NCBI GenBank assembly: GCA_013213785.1
Contig: JABSPZ010000006.1
Coordinates: 186,001 to 250,000 of the forward strand
Source: Henriciella sp.
Lineage (GTDB): Bacteria > Pseudomonadota > Alphaproteobacteria > Caulobacterales > Hyphomonadaceae
Direction of reading: 5' to 3'
DNA: 64,000 bases
Within the stretch, counting starts at the first letter, position 1; the number at the start of each line of letters is the position of its first letter. A program made the position numbers and the translations under genes. This document shows positions 53,795-62,925 of the stretch, piece after piece. The notes beneath the pieces were generated by a model. It was not told where the DNA came from and searched no databases. It was given only the letters and a program-made list of their open reading frames with translations.

Positions 53795-54351
53795 CATTTG
53801 TGTCGCTCGAACAGCTTCCGCTAAGTCCCTGCTCTGGCGCCTCAATTGAGACCTGAAACTTCCCGTTCTGCTTACGCAGTTTTGTTAAGTCCCACCATCC
53901 AGATCCCCGTTTCCGGTATTCTTTCTGGTCTGCGCTTCGGCTCGTGCCCCGTTCGCAGATATGGCCCCATCTCGCCCCTCTAGTTGGGGTCTGACAGACG
54001 CCGCGGTACCTTTCCCTTCATCTCCGCTAGCTCCTTCGTTCCCCCCATTTCTGAGGTTCGCTCTTGAGCCCACTTCGTCCGGGCGCGACGTTCTTCCGAC
54101 AGTGTTTCCGGTGGTTTCCCGGTCCTCTCTGCCGACAGGTATAGAATGACTCAGATCTGGAAAGAGTCGATAGCTCGCCTCGAAGAATCCGTCGGAATCG
54201 ATGCGTTAGTCCACAGGAAGCCCGATTCTGTGGACAAGTTTGATATTTCGTTCCGGATTCGAACCAAACATGTTCAGCGACAGGTCTGTTCTGCCCGCGA
54301 CATAGCACTCTCGTTTATGAAGTCTAGCGCCAAAACGCGTGTAACTGCGGT
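53795..54351. other. About 550 bp without a convincing gene; pyrimidine-rich on the plus strand
   Basis: From 53860 to 54140 the plus strand is strongly C/T-rich (GA-rich on the minus strand), unlike the neighbouring genes. An open frame at 54146-54433 (95 codons) begins with MTQIWKESIARLEESVGIDA, which faintly recalls the first helices of DnaA domain I, but the resemblance ends there and the frame overlaps the PilZ gene. A TGTGGACAA sequence (54229-54237) differs by one base from a DnaA box. Weak hairpins such as TCTGCG/CGCAGA near 53927-53958 may be part of an RNA. I cannot assign a function. Confidence 0.35.
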
Positions 54352-54669
54352 CTATTCCGCTTCGTCTAAGAACTCGACACCCACATCTGTGCGGGTCCGC
54401 CATCGCATGCGGGCGCGGCGTTTGATGCCGTAGCGTGCGATGCTGACCACCATGCCATCGTTCAGGCTGTCACCATTCTCAAACCGAAGCCTGGAGCCGT
54501 TTGCAGACAGATCCAGAGCAATTCCCTTTTTGAGGAATTGCCCCTTTGCCGTTAGAGCAACTGCATCCGCGTAGGTGTCATTGCGCTCAGAAGACCTCCG
54601 TTCGACGGGCTCTTCGATCACTTCCTCTACGTCTTTCGATTTTTTATTGCGTCCAAAAAGTCCGAACAC
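54352..54669 (-). CDS. PilZ domain protein (c-di-GMP binding)
   Basis: 105 residues. The c-di-GMP signatures are present: an arginine cluster ERRSSERN (about 23-30) and DLSANGSRLRF (D53-x-S55-x-x-G58). The rest forms the PilZ barrel (ARMRWRTRTDVGVEFLDEAE). Being a bare PilZ domain, it should act by binding a partner when c-di-GMP is high. Partner unknown. It ends on the minus strand inside the uncertain 54146 frame and starts 50 bp from the hisI stop. Confidence 0.88.
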   Translation of the reverse strand: MFGLFGRNKKSKDVEEVIEEPVERRSSERNDTYADAVALTAKGQFLKKGIALDLSANGSRLRFENGDSLNDGMVVSIARYGIKRRARMRWRTRTDVGVEFLDEAE

Positions 54670-54719
54670 ATCAGCCTCACAAATTACTTACACACGTAAT
54701 AAGCAAGACCTGTACCAGT

Positions 54720-55106
54720 TTACTCGCCTTTGAGGCGAACCGCTTCAGGGTCGATGGTTCTGTAGAAGCAAGACTTGCGCCCAGTGTGGCAAGCACCGCC
54801 CGACTGGTGGACATGCAATAGGACCGCATCCTGATCGCAATCGATCTGAACCGAGACGACCTCTTGCACGTGGCCGGATGTTTCGCCCTTAATCCAGAGG
54901 GACTGCCTGGACCGGCTCCAATACGTCCCACGCCCTGTTTCTAGGGTTGTGCGCAGGGCTTCTTCGTTCATCCATGCGAGCATCAGGACTTCTTTCGTCT
55001 CAGCATCTTGCGCGATCGCTGCGACGAGGCCGTCCGCGTTGAACTTAGGCCGTAACTCGTCGGTTTCGTCCTGTTCTGCTTTCGGAAGCGGGGGCTCAAA
55101 TGACAT
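54720..55106 (-). CDS. hisI: Phosphoribosyl-AMP cyclohydrolase
   Basis: Opens the purine ring of phosphoribosyl-AMP in histidine synthesis. 128 residues with [39 protein letters not shown], and the zinc ligands Cys90, Cys106 and Cys113 with neighbouring aspartates ([11 protein letters not shown] and [13 protein letters not shown]). It is the single-domain form; HisE is separate at 1850-2200. Its start overlaps the end of the CoA-transferase gene by 11 bp, so the two are co-transcribed, although no biochemical link is known. Confidence 0.96.
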   Translation of the reverse strand: MSFEPPLPKAEQDETDELRPKFNADGLVAAIAQDAETKEVLMLAWMNEEALRTTLETGRGTYWSRSRQSLWIKGETSGHVQEVVSVQIDCDQDAVLLHVHQSGGACHTGRKSCFYRTIDPEAVRLKGE

Positions 55107-56298
55107 TTTGGTCTCTCAAAGCGGCCTGATCTTCGAGGCTGTAGCCCAAGACGTCCAAGATTGCACGTGTATCTTGTCCCAAAGCGGGGCCGGTAGAATT
55201 GATAGAGCCCGGGGTAAGGTCCAATTTTGGCACAACCCCTTGCATCGGGACATCGGTTCCGAGCAAAGGCGAGAAGACTTTAAGGATCGCTTCGCGCGCT
55301 TTCATATGATCATCGACGAGCATTTCTTTGGCTGTGTTCACGGGTCCGCTCGGGACGGCATGAGCTTCACATAGGCGCAAAACCTCTTGCATAGATCTGT
55401 CCCGGGTCCAGTCGGAGATCATCTCATCAAGCTCTAGCTGGTTCTCACCGCGGGCATCATGCGTCGCATAGCGCGCATCTGTGGCCCAATCTGTTCCGAT
55501 CATATCGGACAGGCGCTGAAACAAGGTATCTTGATTTGCGCCAATGATGACCATGCCATCACTGCAAGGGTAAGCACCAGATGGCGCGATGCGCGGTAAG
55601 ATCCCGCCGCTGCGCTCTCGTGTATGTCCGCCAAGCGCATATTCAGGGAGCAGGCTTTCCATAAAGGCGAGCACACTTTCATAAATCGCCGCATCGACGA
55701 CCTGGCCCCGACCTGATTTCTCACGATGAAAGAGCGCCATCATTGTCCCGAGCGCGGCAAACGTGCCGGTCATTGTGTCGCCGAGGCTGACACCGGCGCG
55801 CGCTGGTGGTCGGTCTGGCTCTCCGATCAAATGCCGGAGCCCGCCCTTGGCTTCACCAACGCTCGCATAGCCAGGTTTGTGGCTCTCGGGGCCGGACTGA
55901 CCATAGCCGGATACCCGCGTGATCACGAGGCGTGGATTGATCTGATGCAAAACCTCCGGGCTGAGCCCCCATTTTTCGAGCGTTCCGGGCCGAAAGTTCT
56001 CGACCAGAATATCTGCTGTGCTGACCAAGCGTTTCAATATGTCTTGGCCTTTCTCAAGGCGCAGATTCAAAGTGAGCGATTTCTTATTTCTCGCGATGAT
56101 GGCCCAGAAGACGCTTTGCTCATTTACCTTCACCGCGCCCCAATCGCGGGCGGGGTCGGGTCGGTCAGGCGCCTCGACCTTGATCACTTCGGCGCCAAAA
56201 TCTCCCAGCAACTGACCGCAAAAAGGACCAGCAATGAGTTGGCCGAGCTCAATTACGCGAAGGCCGGATAGCGGCGGCTGTACAATCGGTTCTGTCAT
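55096..56298 (-). CDS. Family III (CaiB/BaiF) CoA-transferase
   Basis: 400 residues. The catalytic Asp is expected at 174 in [19 protein letters not shown], and the fold signatures [25 protein letters not shown] and [15 protein letters not shown] are plain. The enzyme moves CoA between carboxylic acids. Because an HMG-CoA-lyase-like gene diverges only 29 bp away, it may activate HMG, citramalate or a related acid for that lyase. The stop lies inside the hisI start region (11 bp overlap). Confidence 0.9.
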   Translation of the reverse strand: MTEPIVQPPLSGLRVIELGQLIAGPFCGQLLGDFGAEVIKVEAPDRPDPARDWGAVKVNEQSVFWAIIARNKKSLTLNLRLEKGQDILKRLVSTADILVENFRPGTLEKWGLSPEVLHQINPRLVITRVSGYGQSGPESHKPGYASVGEAKGGLRHLIGEPDRPPARAGVSLGDTMTGTFAALGTMMALFHREKSGRGQVVDAAIYESVLAFMESLLPEYALGGHTRERSGGILPRIAPSGAYPCSDGMVIIGANQDTLFQRLSDMIGTDWATDARYATHDARGENQLELDEMISDWTRDRSMQEVLRLCEAHAVPSGPVNTAKEMLVDDHMKAREAILKVFSPLLGTDVPMQGVVPKLDLTPGSINSTGPALGQDTRAILDVLGYSLEDQAALRDQNVI

Positions 56299-56327
56299 TC
56301 GCTTTCAATGCACGCTAAATAGGCGCC

Positions 56328-57224
56328 ATGACAAGACGTATTGATATTGTAGAAGTCGGCCCACGCGATGGATTGCAGAACGATCCCGGCGATTTAACGA
56401 CGGATCAGAAGCTCGAATTCATATCTCGCCTGGAAGATTGCGGCGTGAAACGCATGGAGTCCGGCTCCTTCGTCTCCCCAAAAGCCGTTCCGAAAATGGC
56501 GGATAGCGGCGCTGTCTTTCGCGGCCTCGATCGCGGGAAAAACACGCGGCACATTGCCCTCGCCTTGAACGAAAAAGGCGTACGCCGCGCGATTGATGCT
56601 CAGGCCGATGAGATTAATTTCGTGCTGGTCGCTGGTGAAGGTTTCGGAGAGCGCAATCAGCGTATGACGCCGCAACAAAGCGCCGACATGCTGGCTCAAT
56701 GCGCACCGCTGGCACATGAGGCGGAAATCCCGCTCTCAGCAACCGTTTCAGTGGCGTTTGGCGATCCCTATTCTGGCGAGGTTGATCCAGGCGTGGTTGC
56801 CAACCTAGCCGCCCAGGCGCAGCGCGTAGGCGTGGCAGAAGTCGGGCTCGGGGACACAATTGGCGTCGCAACGCCGTGGGACGTTCGTACCGTTGTCGAG
56901 CGGGTGCGGATGGAAGCGCCAGATGTTTATTTGCGCTTGCACTTCCACGATACGCGCGGTGCCGGCCTCGCAAATGTTGCAGCGGCGGTAGAAGCCGGTG
57001 TCGATGTCATCGATGCGAGCTGCGGCGGCATTGGCGGCTGCCCGTTCGCGCCAGCCGCCACAGGGAATGTCGCAACTGAGGATGTTGTTTACATGCTCGA
57101 ACGCGCCGGATTTGAAACCGGGCTAGACCTCGCGAGGTTGATTGAAACCGCCAAGTGGCTGGAAACGGCGCTGGGGCATCCAGTGAGCTCAAGCTTAAGC
57201 CGTACTGGTGGGTTTCCAGGCTAG
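56328..57224 (+). CDS. mvaB: Hydroxymethylglutaryl-CoA lyase family enzyme
   Basis: Splits HMG-CoA to acetyl-CoA and acetoacetate, last step of leucine breakdown. 298 residues, (beta/alpha)8-barrel with the start EVGPRDGLQND, ESGSFVSPKAVPKMAD, LRLHFHDTRGAGLAN with metal histidines, and the active-site loop DASCGGIGGCPFAPAATGN containing the catalytic Cys. Related enzymes cleave citramalyl-CoA or other acyl-CoAs, and with a CaiB partner next door that option should be kept open. It overlaps the convergent dioxygenase gene by 4 bp. Confidence 0.9.
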   Translation: MTRRIDIVEVGPRDGLQNDPGDLTTDQKLEFISRLEDCGVKRMESGSFVSPKAVPKMADSGAVFRGLDRGKNTRHIALALNEKGVRRAIDAQADEINFVLVAGEGFGERNQRMTPQQSADMLAQCAPLAHEAEIPLSATVSVAFGDPYSGEVDPGVVANLAAQAQRVGVAEVGLGDTIGVATPWDVRTVVERVRMEAPDVYLRLHFHDTRGAGLANVAAAVEAGVDVIDASCGGIGGCPFAPAATGNVATEDVVYMLERAGFETGLDLARLIETAKWLETALGHPVSSSLSRTGGFPG

Positions 57225-58060
57225 TAAGGCCGGTCTCCATTCACCGTCGCGCGGCGCATATGGCGGTGCTGCCCGGGATAGTCATTCAGCGCATAGTGCC
57301 AGCAGCAACGATTGTCCCAAAAGGCGACTGCACCTTCGCTCCATCGAAACCGGCAGGTAAAGCGCTCATCGCGGGAATGCTCGAACAGGAAGTTGAGCAA
57401 CGGCTTGCTTTCGCGTTTGGTCATACCAGCGAAGCGGAGCGTGAAGGCGGGATTCACGTAAAGGCCTTTGCGGCCAGACTCTGGATGCGTGCGCACAACG
57501 GGGTGCTCATATTCAGGCGCATCTGTTGCCGTGTTTGATTGCATGGATTGGCGCGCCTGCGCGGACTGCCCTCTCGCGCTATACTCTCGGCTTGCGGAGT
57601 GGATCGCGTTTAAGCCGCCAAGCATCTGCTTCATGCCGTCAGAAAGCGCCTCATAGGCAGCGATCTGATTGGCGAATAGCGTATCGCCGCCATACGCCGG
57701 CACCTCAACACCATAGAGGATAGAGCCCAGCGCGGGTTCCTCCAGGAAAGACATGTCGGAATGCCAACCCCCGCCAAAATTGAGCTTATCCTCTGGCTCT
57801 TTGATAATCTCGAGCAGTTCTGGATGCCCCTCCATGCCTTTAACATAGGGGTGAACATTCAAGCTGCCGAACCGCCGCGCAAACCGCTTTTGTGCTTCAG
57901 GCGTTAGGCCAGCCTGGCCCCGAAAGAAGATGACGTGATGATCGAGAAAGGCCTGATGGATTTCATCGAACTCGGCGTTTGTGAGCTCTTCAGAGAGCCG
58001 CACACCTGAGATCTCAGCGCCTAGAGCCCCGGCGATAGGGGTAATATCGAGCGTAGCCAT
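57221..58060 (-). CDS. TauD/TfdA family Fe(II)/2-oxoglutarate dioxygenase
   Basis: 279 residues with the 2-His-1-Asp triad: His100 and Asp102 in GGGWHSDMSF, and the distal His in the C-terminal CCWHYALNDYPGQHRHMRRAT, where an Arg binds 2-oxoglutarate. The start is MATLDITPIAGALGAEISGV, the usual TauD N-terminus. It could oxidise taurine or another sulfonate, or an aromatic ether; no transporter or sulfonate genes are near, so taurine use is doubtful. In line behind the S9 peptidase gene, 35 bp away. Confidence 0.9.
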   Translation of the reverse strand: MATLDITPIAGALGAEISGVRLSEELTNAEFDEIHQAFLDHHVIFFRGQAGLTPEAQKRFARRFGSLNVHPYVKGMEGHPELLEIIKEPEDKLNFGGGWHSDMSFLEEPALGSILYGVEVPAYGGDTLFANQIAAYEALSDGMKQMLGGLNAIHSASREYSARGQSAQARQSMQSNTATDAPEYEHPVVRTHPESGRKGLYVNPAFTLRFAGMTKRESKPLLNFLFEHSRDERFTCRFRWSEGAVAFWDNRCCWHYALNDYPGQHRHMRRATVNGDRPY

Positions 58061-58095
58061 GCATTCAGTCTACGCTCGATATCTGGTGAGTCTAT

Positions 58096-60306
58096 CTATT
58101 CCGCCGCGTCTTTCGGAAACAGGCGCTCATAGAGATAGGTAAATTCAAGCGCGGTTCGCTTGGCGCGCTCCGTTTGGTTGGCCGCCGCCGAATGCCCGCC
58201 GTCGATGTTCTCATAATAGAGAAACGGCTTGCCCGCATCTTCGAACAGTTTCGCCATCTTACGGGCATGACCCGGATGGACGCGGTCATCTTTGGTCGAG
58301 GTTACGAAGAAAGGCGTCGGATAATCCGCGCTGGCATCAAAGTTTTGATACGGCGAGGTTTTCTCCAAGAATGGACGTTCTTCCGGATTGTCCGGGTCGC
58401 CATACTCATCGATCCAAGATGCCCCCGCCAAGAGCTTGTGATAGCGTAGCATGTCGAGCAGTGGGACCTGGATCACAACAGCGTTCCATAGGTCTGGGCG
58501 CTGTGTGATCATCACACCCATCAGCAGGCCACCATTGGAGCCCCCCATAATCCCGAGATGCTCAGGCTTGGTCAGCCCGATCGAGACCAGGTCTTCACCG
58601 ACCGCGATGAAGTCATCGAAGATGCGCTGACGCTCGCCTTTCAGTCCGGCTTGGTGCCAAGCAGGACCAAACTCACCGCCGCCGCGGATATTGGCGAGCA
58701 CATAAGCGCCGCCGCGCTCCAACCACATCCGGCCAATTCCGCCGCTATAGCTCGGACGCATCGAGATCTGGAAACCGCCATAAGCGTACAGCAAGGTTGG
58801 CGTCGAACCATCGAGGGTGATGCCTTCACGGTGCACCACAAAGTATGGGATTTTGGTCCCGTCAGCCGAGGTCGCTTCTTTCTGATGAACTACCAATCCA
58901 TCCGCGTTGAACTTAGTCGGTAGCGCTTTCAGGCCCGTCGTTGTGTCGGTCGCAGCGTCATAGGTCAGAAGGCTGTCTGGAGTGAGGAAGCCCTCATAGT
59001 TGATAAACACCGTCTCTTCGCTATCGTCTGCGAAGACAATTCCGGCTTGGCCTGTGCCAGGCAATGCGACATCTCTGGTGGTCCAGCCATCAGCTTCGCT
59101 ATGCTCAAGACGCAGGACTTTGCTGGCGACATTGTCATTGATCGATAGAAGCGCTGCGGACTTCGATACTGCAACACCGTTCACAGCTTGGCGTTCGTTT
59201 GCACGGAACACGAGTTCGACTGGCGGCAATTCTTTCGTGTCGAGGAATTGCTGGAGATTGAAAGCGAGCAAGTCGCCTGTTTTAAAGCTTTGCTCTCCGA
59301 CCTGCCAATCTTCTTGTAGGGTAACGAACTGCCAGCCTTGATAATCATCACCGAGCGACGACTTTTTCGGCAATGGGAACGGCGTCGCGCGCCCACCTTC
59401 AAGCAGGTAATAGGTGCGTGTGAAGAACGTGTCGGACTCCTGAACTCCATAGATCATGGTGCCATCATCAAGTTCTGACGACCAAGGCCAGGCCGCTACG
59501 TCGCTCTTATCTACGAGATAGAGCTCGGTCGCCTCGCTCAAATCTTGCCCGCGAGTCCAGATGCGGATGGAAGACGGGTAACCAGACTCTGTCAGTGTCG
59601 ACCCGTCTCCACCCCAATCTGTGCCGATTAGGACTGTATCGTGATCAATCCATGCAAGGCCTTGCTTGGCTTCAACCGTTTCAAAGCCGCCTTCGACGAA
59701 ACTCTTTGTATCCAAATCGAATTCACGGTTGATCACAGCGTCTTTGCCGCCGTCAGACAAAGACACGAGACAAAGTGTTTTCTCAGCGCCTTTGGGCTTG
59801 AAACAGTTCGCGCCTTTGAAGACCCAGTTCTTGTCCTCGTCCGCCGCCAATTTGTCGAAGTCGAGAACGGTTTCCCAATCTGGCGCGTCTGTTTTGTAGC
59901 TGTCTAAGCTTGCTCGGCGCCAAAGACCGCGAACGTTCGTCTCGTCCTGCCAGAAATTATAGACCATACCATCGCGGACCCGGCCGTAGGGAATGCGGTC
60001 TGTGGATGTCGCAAGATCGAGAGCCTTCGAATAATTGTCCTCGAACACAGGGTGCGATTTGATCGCGTCGAGTGAACGGTCATTCTGTGCATTGACCCAT
60101 GCCAAAGCGGCTTCGCCTTCGACTTCTTCCATCCAAAGGTACGGATCAGTACTGGTATCCACCTCGGCCTCTTCCGAAATCGTTTCTTCTGCCATGTCTA
60201 GAACGGCCTCCGCTTCAGTTTCGTCGGGCAAAGTGGAGTCTTCATTCACTGTCGTACATGCCGCAATCAGTACGCTCGCAGCCGCCATAGTAAGGGCAAA
60301 TCGCAT
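58096..60306 (-). CDS. S9 (prolyl oligopeptidase family) serine peptidase lipoprotein
   Basis: 736 residues with a lipobox LIAAC (Cys17), so the enzyme is anchored in the envelope. An N-terminal beta-propeller (about 70-470) is followed by the alpha/beta hydrolase domain with nucleophile Ser590 in MGGSNGGLLMG, Asp near 673 in TKDDRVHP and His705 in DGGHSAAAN. Prolyl-oligopeptidase-type enzymes cut short peptides after Pro or other residues. Start ATG behind GGAGGATTAAG. A LacI regulator gene lies upstream on the same strand. Confidence 0.93.
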   Translation of the reverse strand: MRFALTMAAASVLIAACTTVNEDSTLPDETEAEAVLDMAEETISEEAEVDTSTDPYLWMEEVEGEAALAWVNAQNDRSLDAIKSHPVFEDNYSKALDLATSTDRIPYGRVRDGMVYNFWQDETNVRGLWRRASLDSYKTDAPDWETVLDFDKLAADEDKNWVFKGANCFKPKGAEKTLCLVSLSDGGKDAVINREFDLDTKSFVEGGFETVEAKQGLAWIDHDTVLIGTDWGGDGSTLTESGYPSSIRIWTRGQDLSEATELYLVDKSDVAAWPWSSELDDGTMIYGVQESDTFFTRTYYLLEGGRATPFPLPKKSSLGDDYQGWQFVTLQEDWQVGEQSFKTGDLLAFNLQQFLDTKELPPVELVFRANERQAVNGVAVSKSAALLSINDNVASKVLRLEHSEADGWTTRDVALPGTGQAGIVFADDSEETVFINYEGFLTPDSLLTYDAATDTTTGLKALPTKFNADGLVVHQKEATSADGTKIPYFVVHREGITLDGSTPTLLYAYGGFQISMRPSYSGGIGRMWLERGGAYVLANIRGGGEFGPAWHQAGLKGERQRIFDDFIAVGEDLVSIGLTKPEHLGIMGGSNGGLLMGVMITQRPDLWNAVVIQVPLLDMLRYHKLLAGASWIDEYGDPDNPEERPFLEKTSPYQNFDASADYPTPFFVTSTKDDRVHPGHARKMAKLFEDAGKPFLYYENIDGGHSAAANQTERAKRTALEFTYLYERLFPKDAAE

Positions 60307-60384
60307 CTTAATCCTCCGGGTTTCGCCGAAAGGTTTAGCGCGCGTTTAGGAGAGAACAAGCTTCCTATTCGACAAGTGCGTCAA

Positions 60385-61410
60385 TTAAGCGGAAATTTTG
60401 CCCGTGGACTGGCGAACGATGAGCTCAAAGTCGAAAACCTCTTCGACCGCGTCATCACCATCAGAACTCATGAGACGTTCCGCAGCGCGGCGACCCATTT
60501 CGGCAACTGGCTGGCGAATAGTCGTCAAAGGCGGCCAAACTGCAGATGCGAGCCGCGTATCATCGAACCCGGCGATAGAGATTTGCGACGGCACTTGAAG
60601 GCCTGCGGCCATCACCGCGGTCATGGCTCCAACCGCCATATCATCGTTGGCTGCAAATATAGCGGTCGGCTTAGGATCCGCAGCCATAAGCTTACCTGCG
60701 GCTTCAAGCCCAGACCGCAGGGAGTAATCCCCTTCCGCGATCAACTCAGGAGACACTTTCAGGCCTGCCTCATTCATGGCGTCGAGAAAACCTTCGTGGC
60801 GTCCCGTCGAAGCGTTGTGGCCAGCCGGACCCGCAATGAACGCAATACGTTGATGCCCAAACTCGATCAGATGCCGCACCATTTCCATCGCCGCGAGGCG
60901 ATCGTCTAGGCGCATAACCGGCGTATTTTCAGGCTGGCGCGCCGGCGATAGGCTCGCATACGATGTGCCATTATCTTTGAGCAAAGACAGAATGTCCGGA
61001 TCATCACAAAGAGGCGGCGTGAGGACGACGCCATCAGCACGCGAGGTCATCAAAAAGCTCTGCAGGCGGTCAAGAAAATCGGCGGCTGTCCGATCCACTG
61101 GCTCCGGTAGAAGGAAGTACCCATTCGCGCGGCAAGCTTCATAAATTCCCGTATTCACTGCCGTGATATATTCCGGGACGGGATTGTCGTGCAGATGCGC
61201 AATCAGGAAAGATCTCGCTCCAGCGAGGCTGCGCGCCGCAGGGTTCGGCCGATACCCGAGCTCGCGCGCTGCTTTCATGACGAGTTCTCGTTTTGCCGGT
61301 CGAACATTCGGTTCATTGTTCAAAACGCGAGAAACCGTTTTCGCCGAGACGCCCGCACGTTCGGCGACGTCATCTATTGTGATAGCGCGTGGGGGGCGGC
61401 TTAGGCCCAT
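60385..61410 (-). CDS. LacI family transcriptional regulator
   Basis: 341 residues: N-terminal LacI HTH ITIDDVAERAGVSAKTVSRVLNN and the hinge, then a periplasmic-binding-protein-like sugar domain (FAANDDMAVGAMTAVMAAG, QISIAGFDDTRLASAVWPPLTTI). LacI regulators in Alphaproteobacteria mostly sense sugars and control TonB receptors or glycoside hydrolases; none is adjacent, and the neighbours are an S9 peptidase and an MBOAT pair, so the regulon lies elsewhere or includes these. GGGAG before the ATG at 61410. Confidence 0.94.
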   Translation of the reverse strand: MGLSRPPRAITIDDVAERAGVSAKTVSRVLNNEPNVRPAKRELVMKAARELGYRPNPAARSLAGARSFLIAHLHDNPVPEYITAVNTGIYEACRANGYFLLPEPVDRTAADFLDRLQSFLMTSRADGVVLTPPLCDDPDILSLLKDNGTSYASLSPARQPENTPVMRLDDRLAAMEMVRHLIEFGHQRIAFIAGPAGHNASTGRHEGFLDAMNEAGLKVSPELIAEGDYSLRSGLEAAGKLMAADPKPTAIFAANDDMAVGAMTAVMAAGLQVPSQISIAGFDDTRLASAVWPPLTTIRQPVAEMGRRAAERLMSSDGDDAVEEVFDFELIVRQSTGKISA

Positions 61411-61503
61411 ATCAGATCTCCCAATCTATACCCTTAATTGGCGCATTCTGGTCTGGAACGCAATCTGTCCGAGTGCGGCTCAACGCCCGACCCCCGAAAC
61501 TCA

Positions 61504-62925
61504 CTAGAATTGGAAGTATACAAAGGGTGAAGCTTCTAATGGGTAAAGAGCGAGGAGAATGCCAGTCAGAACCCCTAAACTTCCCCAATAAATCGCTGGC
61601 TGCCTAAACACATGGCTAGCTTTCAGCTGCTTCAGGCCGCCTTTGCCTAGAAGAGCGTCCATCGCGATCAACGGCACGAGAAGCCAAATCCACGGGCTAA
61701 GCTCTGCGCTCCCGCCATCGCGTAGTCCGGTGAATGCCGACCAGATGACCAAAGTATCGCCGAAGCTTTCTGCGCGAAATGGAACCCAAGTCAGCAGCAC
61801 AAAGACCTGTGTGGCAACAAGTCCGAAAACGAAGCCAATGGCTGCGCGTCCTTTAAATACGGCTCTGTGGAAGGCCAAAGCCGCGCCGTGCATCGCGCCC
61901 CAAGCGATAAAGGTCCAGGCCGCGCCATGCCACAATCCGCCCAGCACCATCGTCACCATAAGGTTACGATAGGTCTTGCGGTCTCCCAGCCGGTTCCCAC
62001 CCAGCGGAATGTATAAGTAATCCCTCAACCAGCTCGACAGCGAGATATGCCAACGTCGCCAAAAGTCATCGATTGCAGGACTGGCATATGGATAGTCGAA
62101 GTTCTTCGGAATGTAGAACCCGAACCACCGCGCAACGCCAATCGCCATCAAGGAGTAACCCGCAAAATCGAAATAGATGAGCGCGCCAAAGGCCAAGGTC
62201 GCGCTGACCAAAGCCATATTGGACCAGGCCGCAAGATCTGTATCCCCTCGGATTTGAGCATCGCCAAACACGGGATCGACGAATTGCGCAAGATTGTCAG
62301 CAATCCCTGCTTTGTAAGCAAACCCAAGGGCAAACGCGCGCAGACCCGCAAAGAAAAGCGCGCTGCTAAGCGTCTTCACCCGCTCCATTTGCGGGAAAAA
62401 GCTCGCGGCGCGAACGATTGGGCCGGCAACCAGTTGTGGGAAGAAGGCTATGTAAACCGCGACGCGCCGCAGCCGCATCTCCGGTTCCATATCCCCGCGT
62501 GCGACGTCAACGATGTAAGAAATCGCTTGGAAGACGTAGAAGCTGATCCCAACAGGAAGCAGAATGTTCAAGGCCGTCCAACCCGGATCTAATCCGATGG
62601 TGGCGAGCATCTCGCGGGCACTGTCGGCAAAGAACCCAAAATACTTGAAGACCGCGATGACGGCAAGATTAGCGGAGATGCCCGCTATCAGAGCGAGCCG
62701 GCGGTCTCGGTCCCCGACAGGACGCCGCGCCGCGAAAGCTGCAACCGCCCAGCTCACCACAATTACGAAGCCAATCAGGCCGAGGAACCGCCAGTCCCAC
62801 CAACCATAAAAGATCGCGCTCGCCCCGAGCAGCAAACTCAGTCGCGCTTCTTTGCCTCGCAGCAGCCAATAGGCGCTGAAGACCAAAGCCAGGAAGGCAA
62901 AGAAAATCAGATCCGTGAAAATCAT
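61504..62925 (-). CDS. MBOAT family O-acyltransferase (AlgI-like)
   Basis: 473 residues with about 11 membrane helices and the MBOAT core: DFWRRWHISLSSWLRDYLYI with GGNRLGDRKTYRNLM, and the putative catalytic His in LGGLWHGAAWTFIAWGAMHG. AlgI-type proteins pass acyl groups across the membrane for O-acetylation of an extracellular polymer. The partner gene upstream overlaps by 4 bp and encodes an SGNH-type protein, as in alginate/cellulose acetylation modules. Confidence 0.93.
   Translation of the reverse strand: MIFTDLIFFAFLALVFSAYWLLRGKEARLSLLLGASAIFYGWWDWRFLGLIGFVIVVSWAVAAFAARRPVGDRDRRLALIAGISANLAVIAVFKYFGFFADSAREMLATIGLDPGWTALNILLPVGISFYVFQAISYIVDVARGDMEPEMRLRRVAVYIAFFPQLVAGPIVRAASFFPQMERVKTLSSALFFAGLRAFALGFAYKAGIADNLAQFVDPVFGDAQIRGDTDLAAWSNMALVSATLAFGALIYFDFAGYSLMAIGVARWFGFYIPKNFDYPYASPAIDDFWRRWHISLSSWLRDYLYIPLGGNRLGDRKTYRNLMVTMVLGGLWHGAAWTFIAWGAMHGAALAFHRAVFKGRAAIGFVFGLVATQVFVLLTWVPFRAESFGDTLVIWSAFTGLRDGGSAELSPWIWLLVPLIAMDALLGKGGLKQLKASHVFRQPAIYWGSLGVLTGILLALYPLEASPFVYFQF

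Noticed and set aside
54146-54433. 95-codon frame beginning MTQIWKESIARLEE as a true dnaA gene or fragment
   Set aside because: Only about 20 residues resemble DnaA domain I and helices of this kind are common; no AAA+ domain, Walker motif or HTH follows, and it overlaps the well-supported PilZ gene. Kept only as part of the unexplained region.
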